From contig DASXLI010000031.1 of the NCBI GenBank assembly GCA_036496285.1, forward strand, positions 37,540 through 101,539: a stretch of 64,000 nucleotides of DNA. The letters run 5' to 3'. Each line of letters starts with the position of its first letter. The stretch's first letter is position 1. Both the position numbers and the translations under genes were made by a program. This DNA comes from DP-19 sp036496285. GTDB taxonomy: Bacteria; Desulfobacterota; Binatia; UTPRO1. The notes below the pieces were generated by a model. That model ran no database searches, was not told where the DNA came from, and saw nothing but the letters and a program-made list of their open reading frames with translations. Positions 1 to 11,241 of the stretch are shown in pieces.

Positions 1-539
1 AGCACGTTGCCGATGTCGGCGGCGTCGACCTGGCTGAGCGGTATGAGGCGCGTGACGTACTCCTCGCTCGGGGCACCGGTGTTCTCGCCGAGCGTGCGGA
101 GGCTCGTCTCCTTGGCGTCCTTCGTCGGAATGATGCGCACCGCGGCGCCGCTCGGCACCGTCGTGAAGCCCTTCACCTGCAGCACCGCCTGGAAGACCTC
201 GTAGGCCTCCTCGGGCGTGATCTTGGTCGGCGAGACGACGGTGACCTTGCCCTGGACGCGCTCGTCCATGACGAAGTTCTTGCCGGTGATCTCGCCCATG
301 AACTTCACCAGCACGCCGAGATCGACGTCCTGGAAGTCCATCGTGATGAAGCGTTCGCCGTCGGCCTCGACGACGCGCGGGCCGCCGCTGCTCCCCGGCG
401 ACGCGCTCGGCGCCGGACGCGTACCGACCTGGGCTGCGGCGTCAGCGGGGCCGAGAGCCCGCGTGGAGGCACCGGCGGCGCCCACCACGGCGAGCAGGCA
501 GAGGGCCGTCAGGCGTGATCGTCGCTGCGCTCTCTGCAC
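1..539 (-). CDS. gspD: Type II secretion secretin GspD, N-terminal part (runs off the left edge)
   Basis: Reading leftward from a GTG at 539, the frame stays open to the window edge, giving about 179 residues. A short basic N-terminus and a hydrophobic stretch (about residues 10-25) look like a signal peptide. A Ser/Pro/Gly-rich linker follows. From about residue 62 the sequence resembles the secretin N0 domain: a TMDFQDVDL stretch, then FMGEITGKNF and a GKVTVVSP strand. GspD forms the outer-membrane channel of the type II secretion system. It lies 21 bp downstream of gspC on the same strand, the usual gspC-gspD order. An in-frame stop (the gspC TGA) lies just upstream, so the start must be at or after 560, and GTG 539 is the first suitable codon. 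The pore domain is outside the window. Confidence 0.9.
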   Translation of the reverse strand, partial: MQRAQRRSRLTALCLLAVVGAAGASTRALGPADAAAQVGTRPAPSASPGSSGGPRVVEADGERFITMDFQDVDLGVLVKFMGEITGKNFVMDERVQGKVTVVSPTKITPEEAYEVFQAVLQVKGFTTVPSGAAVRIIPTKDAKETSLRTLGENTGAPSEEYVTRLIPLSQVDAADIGNV

Positions 540-560
540 CCGCCGCCGTCCCCGACCCGC

Positions 561-1451
561 TCAGCGTATCTCATAGGAGAGGTTCTTCGCCGCCTGGTTG
601 CGCTTCAGATCCACCGCGATGTGGCCTTCGTTCTGGAGCTCGGTGAAGAGCGAGATCGCCTTCGTCGGATCCGTGAGCTCGACACCGTTCACCCGGTTGA
701 TGATGTCGCCGTTCTGCAGGCCGATCTTCTCGAAGACCGAGCCCGGCTTGATGGCGAAGATCCGAAAGCCGACGGTCTTGCCGTCCTCGAAGTACGGCAC
801 CGCGCGCGCCTGGGTGAAGACCTCGTTGATGTTGGCGACGGTCTTCTCCAGCTCCCGGCGGTCGATGACGAACTTGTCGTCGGCGGTCTTGCGGATGCGC
901 TCCGCGGTGGCCGCCGCGGGTGCGGTGCTCGCGCTGGCCGGGCCCGTCGCCGAGGCCAGGTCCAGCACCTCTTCCTCGCCGTTGCGCTCGAGGACGACCC
1001 GATCCCACTCGACGCGGAGGAGGGTGGCGGTGTCGAGGATCGTGTCGCCGACCCGGTACAGGGTCTGCCGCCGGGCCACCTGATCCTCGATGATCGCGTA
1101 GGAGTCCGCGGGATCGCGGGCGAGGGCCGTGCCCCACAGCTTGACGTTCAGGTCGCTGCGTTTGGCGTCGCTCACGCTGCGCTCGGCCGGCGCGCCCTTC
1201 ACGGCGTTGAAGACGTCGCGCTCGTAGATGAGCGCGTAGGCCGACTCCGGCTGCACCTGCGAGGCCGCCGGCACGGCCGTGCCCGACGGCGCCACGCTCG
1301 CAACCGGCCGCTCGAGCCGGGCGGCGATGCCGCTCGTGACGATGCGCGCCGCGAAGTACGCGATCATGGTCAGCAGCAACAGATTCAGCGCGACCAGCGC
1401 GGGCCGCCATGAGGCGGTAAGCATGTTCGCGAATCTATAGGGGAAAGCCAT
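561..1451 (-). CDS. gspC: Type II secretion inner-membrane protein GspC
   Basis: The 296-residue protein has one N-terminal membrane segment (about residues 16-37), a homology region (about 70-150) and a C-terminal PDZ domain (about 220-290, including GFRIFAIKPGS and QNGDIINRVNG). This is the standard architecture of GspC, the inner-membrane subunit that contacts the GspD secretin and helps select substrates. The ATG at 1451 starts a protein of normal family length. gspD follows immediately, so the two form an operon. The gene diverges from the secreted hydrolase at 1578, with a shared 126-bp intergenic region. No other gsp genes are visible; they may lie beyond the left edge. Confidence 0.93.
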   Translation of the reverse strand: MAFPYRFANMLTASWRPALVALNLLLLTMIAYFAARIVTSGIAARLERPVASVAPSGTAVPAASQVQPESAYALIYERDVFNAVKGAPAERSVSDAKRSDLNVKLWGTALARDPADSYAIIEDQVARRQTLYRVGDTILDTATLLRVEWDRVVLERNGEEEVLDLASATGPASASTAPAAATAERIRKTADDKFVIDRRELEKTVANINEVFTQARAVPYFEDGKTVGFRIFAIKPGSVFEKIGLQNGDIINRVNGVELTDPTKAISLFTELQNEGHIAVDLKRNQAAKNLSYEIR

Positions 1452-1487
1452 TGAGGCATCAAGTGAGCCTGCGACCTGAGGTTTTCA

Positions 1488-1517
1488 TTGACCCCACGCC
1501 ACGGTCGTTCTTATACT
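1488..1517 (+). promoter_or_regulatory. Sigma70-like promoter for the secreted hydrolase
   Basis: TTGACC at 1488-1493 and TATACT at 1512-1517 are separated by 18 bp. Each box matches five of six consensus bases. Transcription would start near 1524, giving a leader of about 55 nt before the ATG at 1578, with an AAGGAG ribosome site at 1567-1572. In this GC-rich background such a match is uncommon. It also argues against the longer reading frame beginning at 1488, because that start lies inside the promoter. Confidence 0.6.
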
Positions 1518-1577
1518 CGCGCGTGCCGCGCGCCGGGTCCACTCCCGGCGCGACTTCCGCGAACCCAAGGAGCCCCC

Positions 1578-4541
1578 ATGCCCCCTCGTCAGCGCCGTCG
1601 CGTCGCCGCGCTCGTCCTCCTGGCCATCTCTGTGGCGCCGCTCTCGGCCTACGCGATCGACCACACCAAGACGTTCCTCGATTGTCAGAAGGCGCTCGAC
1701 AAGCAGGGCGCGTCCCTGGTCAAGCTGCGCACGAAGTATCTCGACCAGTGCGTGGCGGCCTTGCTGCAATGCCAGCTCGCGTTCGAGGTGGACGGGGCGC
1801 CGCTCGCCCCGTGCCAGACGGCAGCCACGGCACGCTGCACCGACGCGTTCGCCAGCGCCGGGGCGGCGGACTCGAAGTTTGCCACCAAGGTGGCGCTCAA
1901 GTGCGTGCTCAGCGACGCCGGGTTCCGCTCGCGTCGCGGGCTCGGCTTCCGCGACGACGCCGACGCCTGCGCCACGCTCACGCCGCCCGGCTCGGTCGTG
2001 ACGACGGTGCAGGGCCTCGCGTGCGCGCAGCACACCGCCGATTGCGCCGCCGACGACCGCGTCGAGCAGGAGGAGCCGCGTGCCTACGAGCTGCTGAACG
2101 CGGTCGGCCTCGCGTCGTCCGCGCCCTGCGTCGACGTGCGCGCCGCCGCCCCCGTCGGCGCCGGCTCGAGCACGAGCGGCGCGCTCCTCGCCTGCGCGGC
2201 GACCGTCGACAAGTACTTCGGCAAGGTCGAGCGCCTGCGCGAGAAGGGGATTCGCGCCTGCACGGGCGACCTCCTGCGCTGTGACCTCCCCGCCGACCGC
2301 ATCGAGACGACGATCGCGAAGCGCGACGCGTGCCGCGCCGGCGTCGCCCCGACCTGCACCGCCAAGCGCGGCGTCGTGACCGCCAACGAGACGAAGCGCG
2401 ACGCCAAGTTCGTCGCGCGCTGCGGGACGCTGCCGCTCGCCGACGTGAAGGACCGTCTCGGCTTCGGCGCGATCTGTCCCGCCGCCGCGACCGTCGCCGA
2501 CGTCGGCGATTGCCTCGCGGCGAGCCTGGAGCCGCGCACCGAGCGCGGCGTCGGCACGCTCGCGCCGCGCGGGTGCGCGCTGCTCACGGCGGCGAGCCAG
2601 TTGAGCGGCTACGAGGACGTCTGCGTGCCCTCGTGCGGCAACGGCGTCGTCGAGGCCGGCGAGGTTTGCGACGACGGCAACGGCGATCCGACGGACGCCT
2701 GCACCAACACCTGCACGCCGGGGCCGGTCGCCCAGCAGACGATCTTCCTCCCGAGCACGGCGGCGCCGGCGCACTCGCCGGACGGCACCGCGGGCACGGC
2801 CGTCGCGCCGGGCAGCACCCTCGCGACCGAGTTCGGCAGCACGACGTTCGACCTGAACCGCGCGACGTACACGCGCTACTACGCGATCGGCGCCGGCAAT
2901 CCGGACGCGATCCTCGTTACCGCGCCCGGGTTCGCCGCCGGCGCGGGGGCGTTCAAGATCTTCGCCGAGAGCCTCATCGTGAAGGCCGAGGCCGCCGGCA
3001 ACATCCGCCTCGAGGTCTGGGCGACGGACCGCCGCAGCAACTTCCTCGAGGACCGCGGCGGCGTCACGACCGCCGAGCCGACGCTCGACTACCAGCTGGC
3101 GCTCAACTGGTTCTTCGGCGGACAGATGGCGCTCCCGCTCGATCCGCGGATCACCCGCCGCGCCGTCTTCCACGACGGGCCGACCGTCGCTTTCATGGCA
3201 AACTGGACGCCGAACGTGCACGCCCACGACATCGACGCGGTGATCGACGCCGCCCACGCGGTACCGAGCAACCCGGCCGTCTTCCTCGGCGGCCATTCGC
3301 TCGGCACGTTGTTCACGGGCCGCTATGCCGCGACCGACCTCGATCCCGGTCCCGGCGTCGTCCCCGGCTTCTCCAAGCTCGCCGGGATCGTCCTGCTCGA
3401 GGGCGGCGGCGGTGCCGTGCCCGCGAGCCCGCCGTCGAGCGACCAGCTCGACCGCGTCATCGCGAAGGCCGACGGCGGCCTCTATCACGCGGTGCAGGAC
3501 GGGGCCGCGCGCTGCGTCGACGGCACCGCTTGCACCACGGACGCCGACTGCTCGTCGGTCACGCTGCCGCCCGGCGCCGTCAGCAACAAGTGCGTCGCGC
3601 CGGTCGACGCGTTCACCGGAGCCAACACGACCGGCGTCGTGTTCATCGACCCGCAGATCCAGGCCGCGGGCGACATCACCGGCATGCAGGGGGTCCTCGA
3701 TCCGGACGGCCTCGTCGCGATCGAGCAGGACCTCGGCAACGGCAGCGCCGTCGGCACGGTGCCGGGGCTCGGCATCCTCCGTGCGCTGCCTCCAGCGAGC
3801 ACGTCGGCGGGCCTCGGCTTCTTCCTCGACGACGACTTCTCGCCGATCGCCGCCTTCCGCGCGTCCTTCGGCTTCTCGAACGACGGCCTGAACAACGTCG
3901 TCCTCGGCCTCGTCGTGCCCAGTGTGTCCGGCCTCAATCCGTACCGGCAGTGGATCGATATCGATCAGCCGCAGCCGGCCGCGGCGATCCCGAACAACGG
4001 CCCGGCCACGGCCACCTTGAGCCACGATTGGGGACAGGAAAAGGAAGTGACGAACCTGAGCCGCTTCTTCCCGGTCCTTTTCACCGACGGCACCGACTTC
4101 GGCGACTGGTACTTCCCGGCTTCGGGTCTCTCCGTGACGAGCGACCTCGATCCGCCGAGCCCGGCGTTCGGCGGCCTCGATTCCACCGCCCTGTCGGTCG
4201 GCCGCAACCGTCAGGACATCGAGAATCTGACGCAGGCTTCCGCGATCAACATCCCGGTGATCGCGTTCGGCGGCTCGAACGGCCTCACGCCGACCGCCGC
4301 CAGCTACTCCGCGTTCGCGACCAGCATCGGCACCTGCACTGCGCCGACCTGCGACGGCACGACGTCGCGCCTCGTGACCGCCGATCCGATCACGCCGACG
4401 TTCGGCAGCGTCGCGGGAGGCTTCGAGGTGTACATCTCGGAGGGCTACGCGCACATCGACGTGCTCACGGCGGAGGACGATCCCTCGCACAACAACGTGC
4501 TCGCGCCGCTGCTCGCGTTCCTGACGCGGAATACATTGTAG
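1578..4541 (+). CDS. Secreted Cys-rich alpha/beta-hydrolase-like protein with a DUF4215 repeat
   Basis: The 987-residue product begins with a clear signal peptide (arginine-rich start, hydrophobic core, likely cleavage after SAYA near residue 22). The N-terminal 350 residues are rich in evenly spaced cysteines. At about 350-380 a CGNGVVEAGE / CDDGN stretch matches the DUF4215 cysteine-rich repeat common in myxobacteria and relatives. The C-terminal two thirds contain a nucleophile elbow GGHSLGT with Ser574. Near the end, GYAHIDVL supplies a plausible catalytic His (His959). This suggests a secreted lipase or esterase of the alpha/beta-hydrolase fold; the substrate is unknown. The start is set by the AAGGAG site just upstream. 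It is transcribed away from gspC/gspD, so it could be a type II secretion substrate, but that is inference. The acid residue of the triad was not identified. Confidence 0.75.
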   Translation: MPPRQRRRVAALVLLAISVAPLSAYAIDHTKTFLDCQKALDKQGASLVKLRTKYLDQCVAALLQCQLAFEVDGAPLAPCQTAATARCTDAFASAGAADSKFATKVALKCVLSDAGFRSRRGLGFRDDADACATLTPPGSVVTTVQGLACAQHTADCAADDRVEQEEPRAYELLNAVGLASSAPCVDVRAAAPVGAGSSTSGALLACAATVDKYFGKVERLREKGIRACTGDLLRCDLPADRIETTIAKRDACRAGVAPTCTAKRGVVTANETKRDAKFVARCGTLPLADVKDRLGFGAICPAAATVADVGDCLAASLEPRTERGVGTLAPRGCALLTAASQLSGYEDVCVPSCGNGVVEAGEVCDDGNGDPTDACTNTCTPGPVAQQTIFLPSTAAPAHSPDGTAGTAVAPGSTLATEFGSTTFDLNRATYTRYYAIGAGNPDAILVTAPGFAAGAGAFKIFAESLIVKAEAAGNIRLEVWATDRRSNFLEDRGGVTTAEPTLDYQLALNWFFGGQMALPLDPRITRRAVFHDGPTVAFMANWTPNVHAHDIDAVIDAAHAVPSNPAVFLGGHSLGTLFTGRYAATDLDPGPGVVPGFSKLAGIVLLEGGGGAVPASPPSSDQLDRVIAKADGGLYHAVQDGAARCVDGTACTTDADCSSVTLPPGAVSNKCVAPVDAFTGANTTGVVFIDPQIQAAGDITGMQGVLDPDGLVAIEQDLGNGSAVGTVPGLGILRALPPASTSAGLGFFLDDDFSPIAAFRASFGFSNDGLNNVVLGLVVPSVSGLNPYRQWIDIDQPQPAAAIPNNGPATATLSHDWGQEKEVTNLSRFFPVLFTDGTDFGDWYFPASGLSVTSDLDPPSPAFGGLDSTALSVGRNRQDIENLTQASAINIPVIAFGGSNGLTPTAASYSAFATSIGTCTAPTCDGTTSRLVTADPITPTFGSVAGGFEVYISEGYAHIDVLTAEDDPSHNNVLAPLLAFLTRNTL

Positions 4542-4561
4542 GTTTTCGTCCCCGTGCGCGC

Positions 4562-4582
4562 GGCGCGGGCTCTGCCCGCGCC
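4562..4582. repeat. Perfect 9-bp stem hairpin, upstream half of dispersed element copy 1
   Basis: GGCGCGGGC at 4562-4570 pairs perfectly with GCCCGCGCC at 4574-4582 around a TCT loop. It lies 21 bp after the hydrolase stop codon and just before the conserved-loop hairpin at 4600. The copy at 41730 also has a short GC hairpin in this position. A transcription stop is possible, but there is no T-run. Confidence 0.6.
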
Positions 4583-4589
4583 GTGCTCC

Positions 4590-4628
4590 GATGGACGTCG
4601 CCTCCGGGAGTGAATCCCGGCGGCTCCT
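4590..4628 (+). repeat. Dispersed hairpin element, copy 1 (GTGAA loop)
   Basis: After a GATGGACGTC lead, GCCTCCGGGA (4600-4609) pairs with TCCCGGCGGC (4615-4624), with one mismatch, around the loop GTGAA (4610-4614). GCTCC-type sequence follows. The lead, loop and tail match the copies at 40575 and 41748, while the stem bases differ and co-vary. This is the pattern of a REP-like palindromic family. It occupies the 214-bp gap between the hydrolase and lysS. Confidence 0.75.
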
Positions 4629-4632
4629 GTTT

Positions 4633-4657
4633 CGCTCCCGCGCGGTGCGCGGGAGCG
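4633..4657. repeat. Perfect 11-bp stem hairpin upstream of lysS
   Basis: CGCTCCCGCGC (4633-4643) pairs perfectly with GCGCGGGAGCG (4647-4657) around GGT. With the hairpins at 4562 and 4600 it makes three consecutive stem-loops in one intergenic region. No T-tract follows, so intrinsic termination is doubtful; it may belong to the repeat cluster. Confidence 0.6.
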
Positions 4658-4755
4658 ATCGTGGCGAACAGATGTTTTCGGGCGGACGGAAGCTCCGGTC
4701 GCGCCGCCCGCGCCTCGCTTCCCTTTCGGTTCGACTCACCGCATAAAGGGGGGGC

Positions 4756-6234
<1,479 letters not shown>

Positions 6235-6244
6235 GGCGCGGGCG

Positions 6245-7624
6245 ATGCGCTACGAGCTGATGGTCGGGCTGCGCTACCTGCGGGCGCGGCGCAAAGAGGC
6301 GTTCATCTCGCTCATCACCGTCATCTCGGTCGTGGGGGTGATGATCGGCGTCATGACCCTCAACATCGTGCTCGCCGTGATGACCGGCTTCGAGGAGGAT
6401 CTGCGCGACCGCATCCTCGGCTTCAACCCGCATATCGTGCTGGTCTCCTACGCGGGCGCGATCCGCGATCCGGACACCGTGCTCTCCAAGGTGCGCGACA
6501 CGAAGGGCGTCCTCGCGGCCGAGCCCCTCGTGTACAGCCAGGTGATGCTGACGACCGGCCAGAGCGTCTCGGGCGTGGTCGTCCGCGGCGTGCCGCCCGA
6601 TGCCGACGAGTCGATCGTGGATCTGAAGAGCCACCTCGTCTCGGGCGCGCTCTCGGGTCTCGGCGCCGACTTCGACGTCCCGATCAGCCTCGCCGACGAG
6701 CCGGCGGCGGCGAGTCCGCCCGCCGTGAAGGAGACCAAGGACGCGAAGGGGAGGAGCGCGCGTGGCCCATCGCCGCCCGGGCATGACGAGCGCGGCACCG
6801 CGAAGCCCGCCGCCGAGGGGCAGACGGTCAAGCTCTCGGGCATCATCATCGGCCAGGAGCTCGCGAAGCAGCTCGGGGTGGAGGTCGGCGACGCGGTGAG
6901 CGTGGTCTCGCCGGTCGGAACGCCCTCGCCGGTAGGCATGATCCCCAAGGTCAAGCGGTTCGCCGTCGCCGGCACGTTCGACTCGGGGATGTTCGATTAC
7001 GACTCCTCGCTCATCTACATGAGCCTCGCCGACGCGCAGCGCTTCTTCGGCCTGGGCAGCACGATCACCGGCGTCGAAATCCGGGTGAAGGACATCTACC
7101 AATCGCAGGCGGTGGCACGCGCGATCGAGGACCGGCTCGGGACGCCGTTCCGCGCGCGCGACTGGATGGAGGTGAACCGCAACCTCTTCCTCGCCTTCAA
7201 GCTCGAGAAGGTCGTCTATTTCATCGTGCTGCTGCTCATCGTCCTCGTGGCCGCGTTCAACATTATCGCCACCTTGATCATGGTCGTGATGGAGAAGCGG
7301 AAGGACATCGCCATCCTCAAGTGCATGGGCGCGACCAACCGCAGCATCGCGCGCATCTTCATGTTGAAAGGGGCGATCGTCGGGACGGTCGGGACCCTGC
7401 TCGGGGTCGTCGGCGGCTACGCGGGCTGCTGGGTGCTCGCCCGCTACCAGTTCGTCGAGCTACCGAAGGACGTCTTCTACGTCTCGACACTGCCGGTGCG
7501 GGTCTACGGGGAGAACTTTCTGCTGGTGGCACTGGCGTCGGTTGCGATCTGCCTCCTGGCCACGATTTACCCGGCGCGGCAGGCCGCAGGACTGGCGCCC
7601 GTGGAAGTGATCCGCTACGAATAG
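6245..7624 (+). CDS. lolC: Lipoprotein-releasing ABC transporter permease LolC/LolE
   Basis: This 459-residue inner-membrane protein extracts mature lipoproteins and passes them to LolA. It starts at the ATG at 6245, a few bases after lysS. An N-terminal membrane segment (about 21-48) is followed by a periplasmic domain, and three more membrane segments occupy about 315-450, as in the LolC/E-FtsX fold. Residues about 150-195 form a Pro/Ala/Lys-rich low-complexity insertion inside the periplasmic domain that I do not expect in the family. Only one LolC/E-type gene is present before lolD, so the transporter is probably a homodimer, as in lineages with a single LolF-like subunit. Confidence 0.92.
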   Translation: MRYELMVGLRYLRARRKEAFISLITVISVVGVMIGVMTLNIVLAVMTGFEEDLRDRILGFNPHIVLVSYAGAIRDPDTVLSKVRDTKGVLAAEPLVYSQVMLTTGQSVSGVVVRGVPPDADESIVDLKSHLVSGALSGLGADFDVPISLADEPAAASPPAVKETKDAKGRSARGPSPPGHDERGTAKPAAEGQTVKLSGIIIGQELAKQLGVEVGDAVSVVSPVGTPSPVGMIPKVKRFAVAGTFDSGMFDYDSSLIYMSLADAQRFFGLGSTITGVEIRVKDIYQSQAVARAIEDRLGTPFRARDWMEVNRNLFLAFKLEKVVYFIVLLLIVLVAAFNIIATLIMVVMEKRKDIAILKCMGATNRSIARIFMLKGAIVGTVGTLLGVVGGYAGCWVLARYQFVELPKDVFYVSTLPVRVYGENFLLVALASVAICLLATIYPARQAAGLAPVEVIRYE

Positions 7625-7630
7625 GCGCCG

Positions 7631-8323
<693 letters not shown>

Positions 8324-8342
8324 CGCGGTCCGGGAGGCGGGG

Positions 8343-10670
8343 ATGAGGCGACGAGTCGGGATTGCGCTGCTGGTGGTGGGCGCGTGTCTTCTCCCGGTGC
8401 TGGCGCTCGCCGCGACGGTTGCGCAGGTCCTCATCGAGGGCAACTCGCGCGTCGACGAGGAGGCGATCCGCATCCACGTCCAGAGCCACCAGGGGACGCC
8501 GTACGACTCCGCCACCGTCGACAGCGACGTGCGCGCGATCTACGGCATGGGCTTCTTCGAGAACGTCGAGGTGGAGCGCCGCCCCTCGGCGGAGGGCATC
8601 GTGCTGGTCTTCCGCGTGCGCGAGCGCCCGCTCGTCGTGGACGTGAAGATCGAGGGGAACAAGAAGGTCCATACCGAGGACCTCGAGACCGCGCTCAAGG
8701 TCCGCCCGCGGACGATTCTCGACAGCGAGAAGCTCCGCCGCGGCGTCCTCGACGCGAAGAAGGTCTACGAGGAGAAGGGCTACCTCGACGCGACGATCAC
8801 GCCGAAGATGGCGCCGAGCGAGACCCCGAACGAGATCACGCTCACCTACACGATCGACGAGGGCCAGCTCATCCGCATCCAGCACATCGAGTTCGAGGGC
8901 AACCAGGCCTTCTCGGACTCGAAGCTGAAGCGGATCATCACCACCAAGGAGGAATGGTTCCTCTCGAGCTTCACGGGCGCCGGCGTGCTCAACAAGGAGA
9001 CGCTCAAGACCGACACCGAGCGGGTGACGGCCTGGTACTACGACAACGGCTACATCAACGTCCGCGTCGACGAGCCCGAGGTCGAGCGCAAGCCCGACGG
9101 TCTCTACGTCACCATCAAGATCGCCGAGGGCGACGTGTTCGCGGTCGGCAAGATCGGTTTCGCCGGCGACGTCCGCAACGACCTGGATCTGCAGAAGGAC
9201 CTCGATCTGAACACCGGTGAGACCTTCCGCACGAGCAAGCTGCGCCAGGACATCCTGAAGCTCACCGACAAGTACGGCGACGTCGGCTACGCCTTCGTCA
9301 ACATCGAGCCGGAAACCGACGTCGACCCGGACAAGAAGACGGTCGACGTGACCTACCGGATCGACGAGGGCCCGGACGTCACCATCGACAAGATCATCAT
9401 CACCGGCAACACCAAGACGCGCGACAAGGTCGTCCGCCGCGAGCTCAAGGTGGAGGAGCAGCAGCGCTTCTCCGGCACCAAGCTGAAGAAGAGCCGCGAC
9501 GCGCTGAACCGCCTCGGCTTCTTCCAGGAGGTGAACCTCACCACCCAGCGCGGCCGTAGCGAGGAGAAGCTCAACCTCCAGGTCGACGTGAAGGAAGGGC
9601 AGACGGGCGCGCTCACCGCCGGCGCCGGCTTCAGCTCGGCGGACAACCTGCTCTTCAACGCGCGCGTCTCGGAGAACAACCTCTTCGGCCTCGGCTACCG
9701 CGCCGTCCTGAACGCGGACTTCGGCAGCATCCGCCAGAACTTCATCGGCAGCTTCACCGATCCGTATTTCATGGACATCCCGCTGCAGGCGACGGTCGAC
9801 GGTTTCCGCTGGCGGCTCGACTACACGGACTTCACCCGCTCCGGCACCGGCGGCAGCGTCCGGCTGCTCTATCCGCTCACGGAGTTCGGCTACGACCGCT
9901 TCGCCGGCCGCTTCTCCCTCGAGGAGGTCCGGGTCGGCGCCGAGTATCGCCTGGAGGACGCCGACATCTCGAACCTGAACCGGCGCTCACCGCCGGCGGT
10001 GGTCGCGGAAGAGGGCCACACGCTGATCAGCGCGATCCGGCCGATCCTCTCGCGCAACACGCTGAACAGCCTCTTCGATCCGACCCGGGGCTCGACCGAG
10101 GAGTTGTCCGTCGAGTACGCCGGCCTCGGGGTGTCGACCGAGTACGTGAAGGTCGACGTGCGTGGGCGGGCCTACTGGCCGATCTACAAGTCGCCGAGCT
10201 GGGGGACCACCGTGTTTTCGATCGGCGGCGCGTTCGGGTTCGGCCGCGGTGACCGTGGCGACAGCGGTCACGAGCTGCCGCTCATCGAGCGCTACTTCCC
10301 GGGCGGCATCAACTCGATCCGCGGCTTCCAGACGCGCACGCTCGGCCCGCGCCAGTCGATCTTCAACGCGCAGGGCCAGGTGGTGCAGAGCGACCCGATC
10401 GGTGGCAGCTTGCAGCTCGTCGTCAACAACGAGATCATCTTTCCGATCGTCGAGCAGCTCGGTCTGAAGGGCGTCGTCTTCTTCGACGCCGGCAACGCGT
10501 GGCTCTATTCGGACGGCTACGACCTCGCCGACCTGCGGTACGCGGCTGGGGCAGGTCTGCGCTGGCAGTCGCCGATGGGACCGATCCGCATCGAGCTGGG
10601 GTATCCGTTGAACAAGCACCGGCACGAGAAGGCGAGCCTCGTACTCTTCTCGTTCGGAGCGCCGCTCTGA
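8343..10670 (+). CDS. bamA: Outer-membrane protein assembly factor BamA
   Basis: The 775-residue protein is the central subunit that folds beta-barrel proteins into the outer membrane. The ATG at 8343 gives a signal peptide (about 1-23, ending LALAA). Five POTRA domains follow (from about 25 to 420; recognisable repeats of IEGNSRVDEE, IEGNKKVHTE, FEGNQAFSD, IITGNTKTRD). The C-terminal surface-antigen barrel follows (about 430-775), with the conserved GGINSIRGF region. The last residues are FSFGAPL, not ending in the aromatic residue usual for barrels. It heads the block with skp and the lipid A genes, as in many proteobacteria. Confidence 0.96.
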   Translation: MRRRVGIALLVVGACLLPVLALAATVAQVLIEGNSRVDEEAIRIHVQSHQGTPYDSATVDSDVRAIYGMGFFENVEVERRPSAEGIVLVFRVRERPLVVDVKIEGNKKVHTEDLETALKVRPRTILDSEKLRRGVLDAKKVYEEKGYLDATITPKMAPSETPNEITLTYTIDEGQLIRIQHIEFEGNQAFSDSKLKRIITTKEEWFLSSFTGAGVLNKETLKTDTERVTAWYYDNGYINVRVDEPEVERKPDGLYVTIKIAEGDVFAVGKIGFAGDVRNDLDLQKDLDLNTGETFRTSKLRQDILKLTDKYGDVGYAFVNIEPETDVDPDKKTVDVTYRIDEGPDVTIDKIIITGNTKTRDKVVRRELKVEEQQRFSGTKLKKSRDALNRLGFFQEVNLTTQRGRSEEKLNLQVDVKEGQTGALTAGAGFSSADNLLFNARVSENNLFGLGYRAVLNADFGSIRQNFIGSFTDPYFMDIPLQATVDGFRWRLDYTDFTRSGTGGSVRLLYPLTEFGYDRFAGRFSLEEVRVGAEYRLEDADISNLNRRSPPAVVAEEGHTLISAIRPILSRNTLNSLFDPTRGSTEELSVEYAGLGVSTEYVKVDVRGRAYWPIYKSPSWGTTVFSIGGAFGFGRGDRGDSGHELPLIERYFPGGINSIRGFQTRTLGPRQSIFNAQGQVVQSDPIGGSLQLVVNNEIIFPIVEQLGLKGVVFFDAGNAWLYSDGYDLADLRYAAGAGLRWQSPMGPIRIELGYPLNKHRHEKASLVLFSFGAPL

Positions 10671-10718
10671 TCGCCACGAACGACACCATTACCGTACACG
10701 CCACAGGAGGCAGGTAGC

Positions 10719-11237
10719 ATGACACGAGGAACAATCTACGTCGCGGTCGCGTCGGCCGTGCTCGCGCTCGCCGCGCCGGCCTTCGCCGAGCTCAAGATCG
10801 GCATCGTCGATCTGCAGCGCGCCCTGAACGAGTCGACCGCCGGCAAGAAGGCGAAGGAGCAGTTCAAGGTCGAGTTCGATCGCATGCAGGGCTCGCTCAA
10901 GGGCGAGAAGGACAAGCTCGACAAGATGAAGGAAGATCTCGACAAGCAGAGCGCCGTCCTGAAGGCGGATGACCGCAAGGCCAAGGCCGACGAGTTCGAG
11001 CGCCGGCAGCGCGATCTGCGCCGCAAGCTCGAGGACTCCGACGCCGAGCTCCGCAAGAAGGATCAGGAGCTGACCGGCGACATCCTGAAGGATCTCGCGG
11101 TGGTCATCCAGGAGATCGGCGAACGCGAGAATTACACCGTGGTGCTCGAGAACTCGAGCAGCTCCGTGCTGTACGGCGCGAAGTCGATCGACATGACGGA
11201 CGAGGTCATCAAGACGTTCGACGCGCGGAAGAAGTAG
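10719..11237 (+). CDS. skp: Periplasmic chaperone Skp/OmpH
   Basis: The 172-residue protein has a signal peptide (cleavage likely after AFA, residue 23). A long charged helical region (about 45-125, rich in Lys, Asp and Glu) forms the tentacle-like coiled coil of Skp. The IGIVDLQRAL start of the mature protein is typical of the OmpH family. Skp holds unfolded outer-membrane proteins in the periplasm on the way to BamA, encoded just upstream. A strong AGGAGG site precedes the ATG at 10719. The next gene begins 4 bp downstream. Confidence 0.94.
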   Translation: MTRGTIYVAVASAVLALAAPAFAELKIGIVDLQRALNESTAGKKAKEQFKVEFDRMQGSLKGEKDKLDKMKEDLDKQSAVLKADDRKAKADEFERRQRDLRRKLEDSDAELRKKDQELTGDILKDLAVVIQEIGERENYTVVLENSSSSVLYGAKSIDMTDEVIKTFDARKK

Positions 11238-11241
11238 GCGG

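Noticed and set aside
4633..4657. Rho-independent terminator after the hydrolase gene
   Set aside because: The stem is perfect but no T-tract follows; kept as a repeat, not called a terminator.
1485..4739. Long minus-strand open frame (1084 codons) opposite the hydrolase
   Set aside because: Arg/Glu/Asp-rich, repetitive product with no family resemblance; a typical antisense shadow in GC-rich DNA, and the plus frame has a signal peptide and hydrolase motif.
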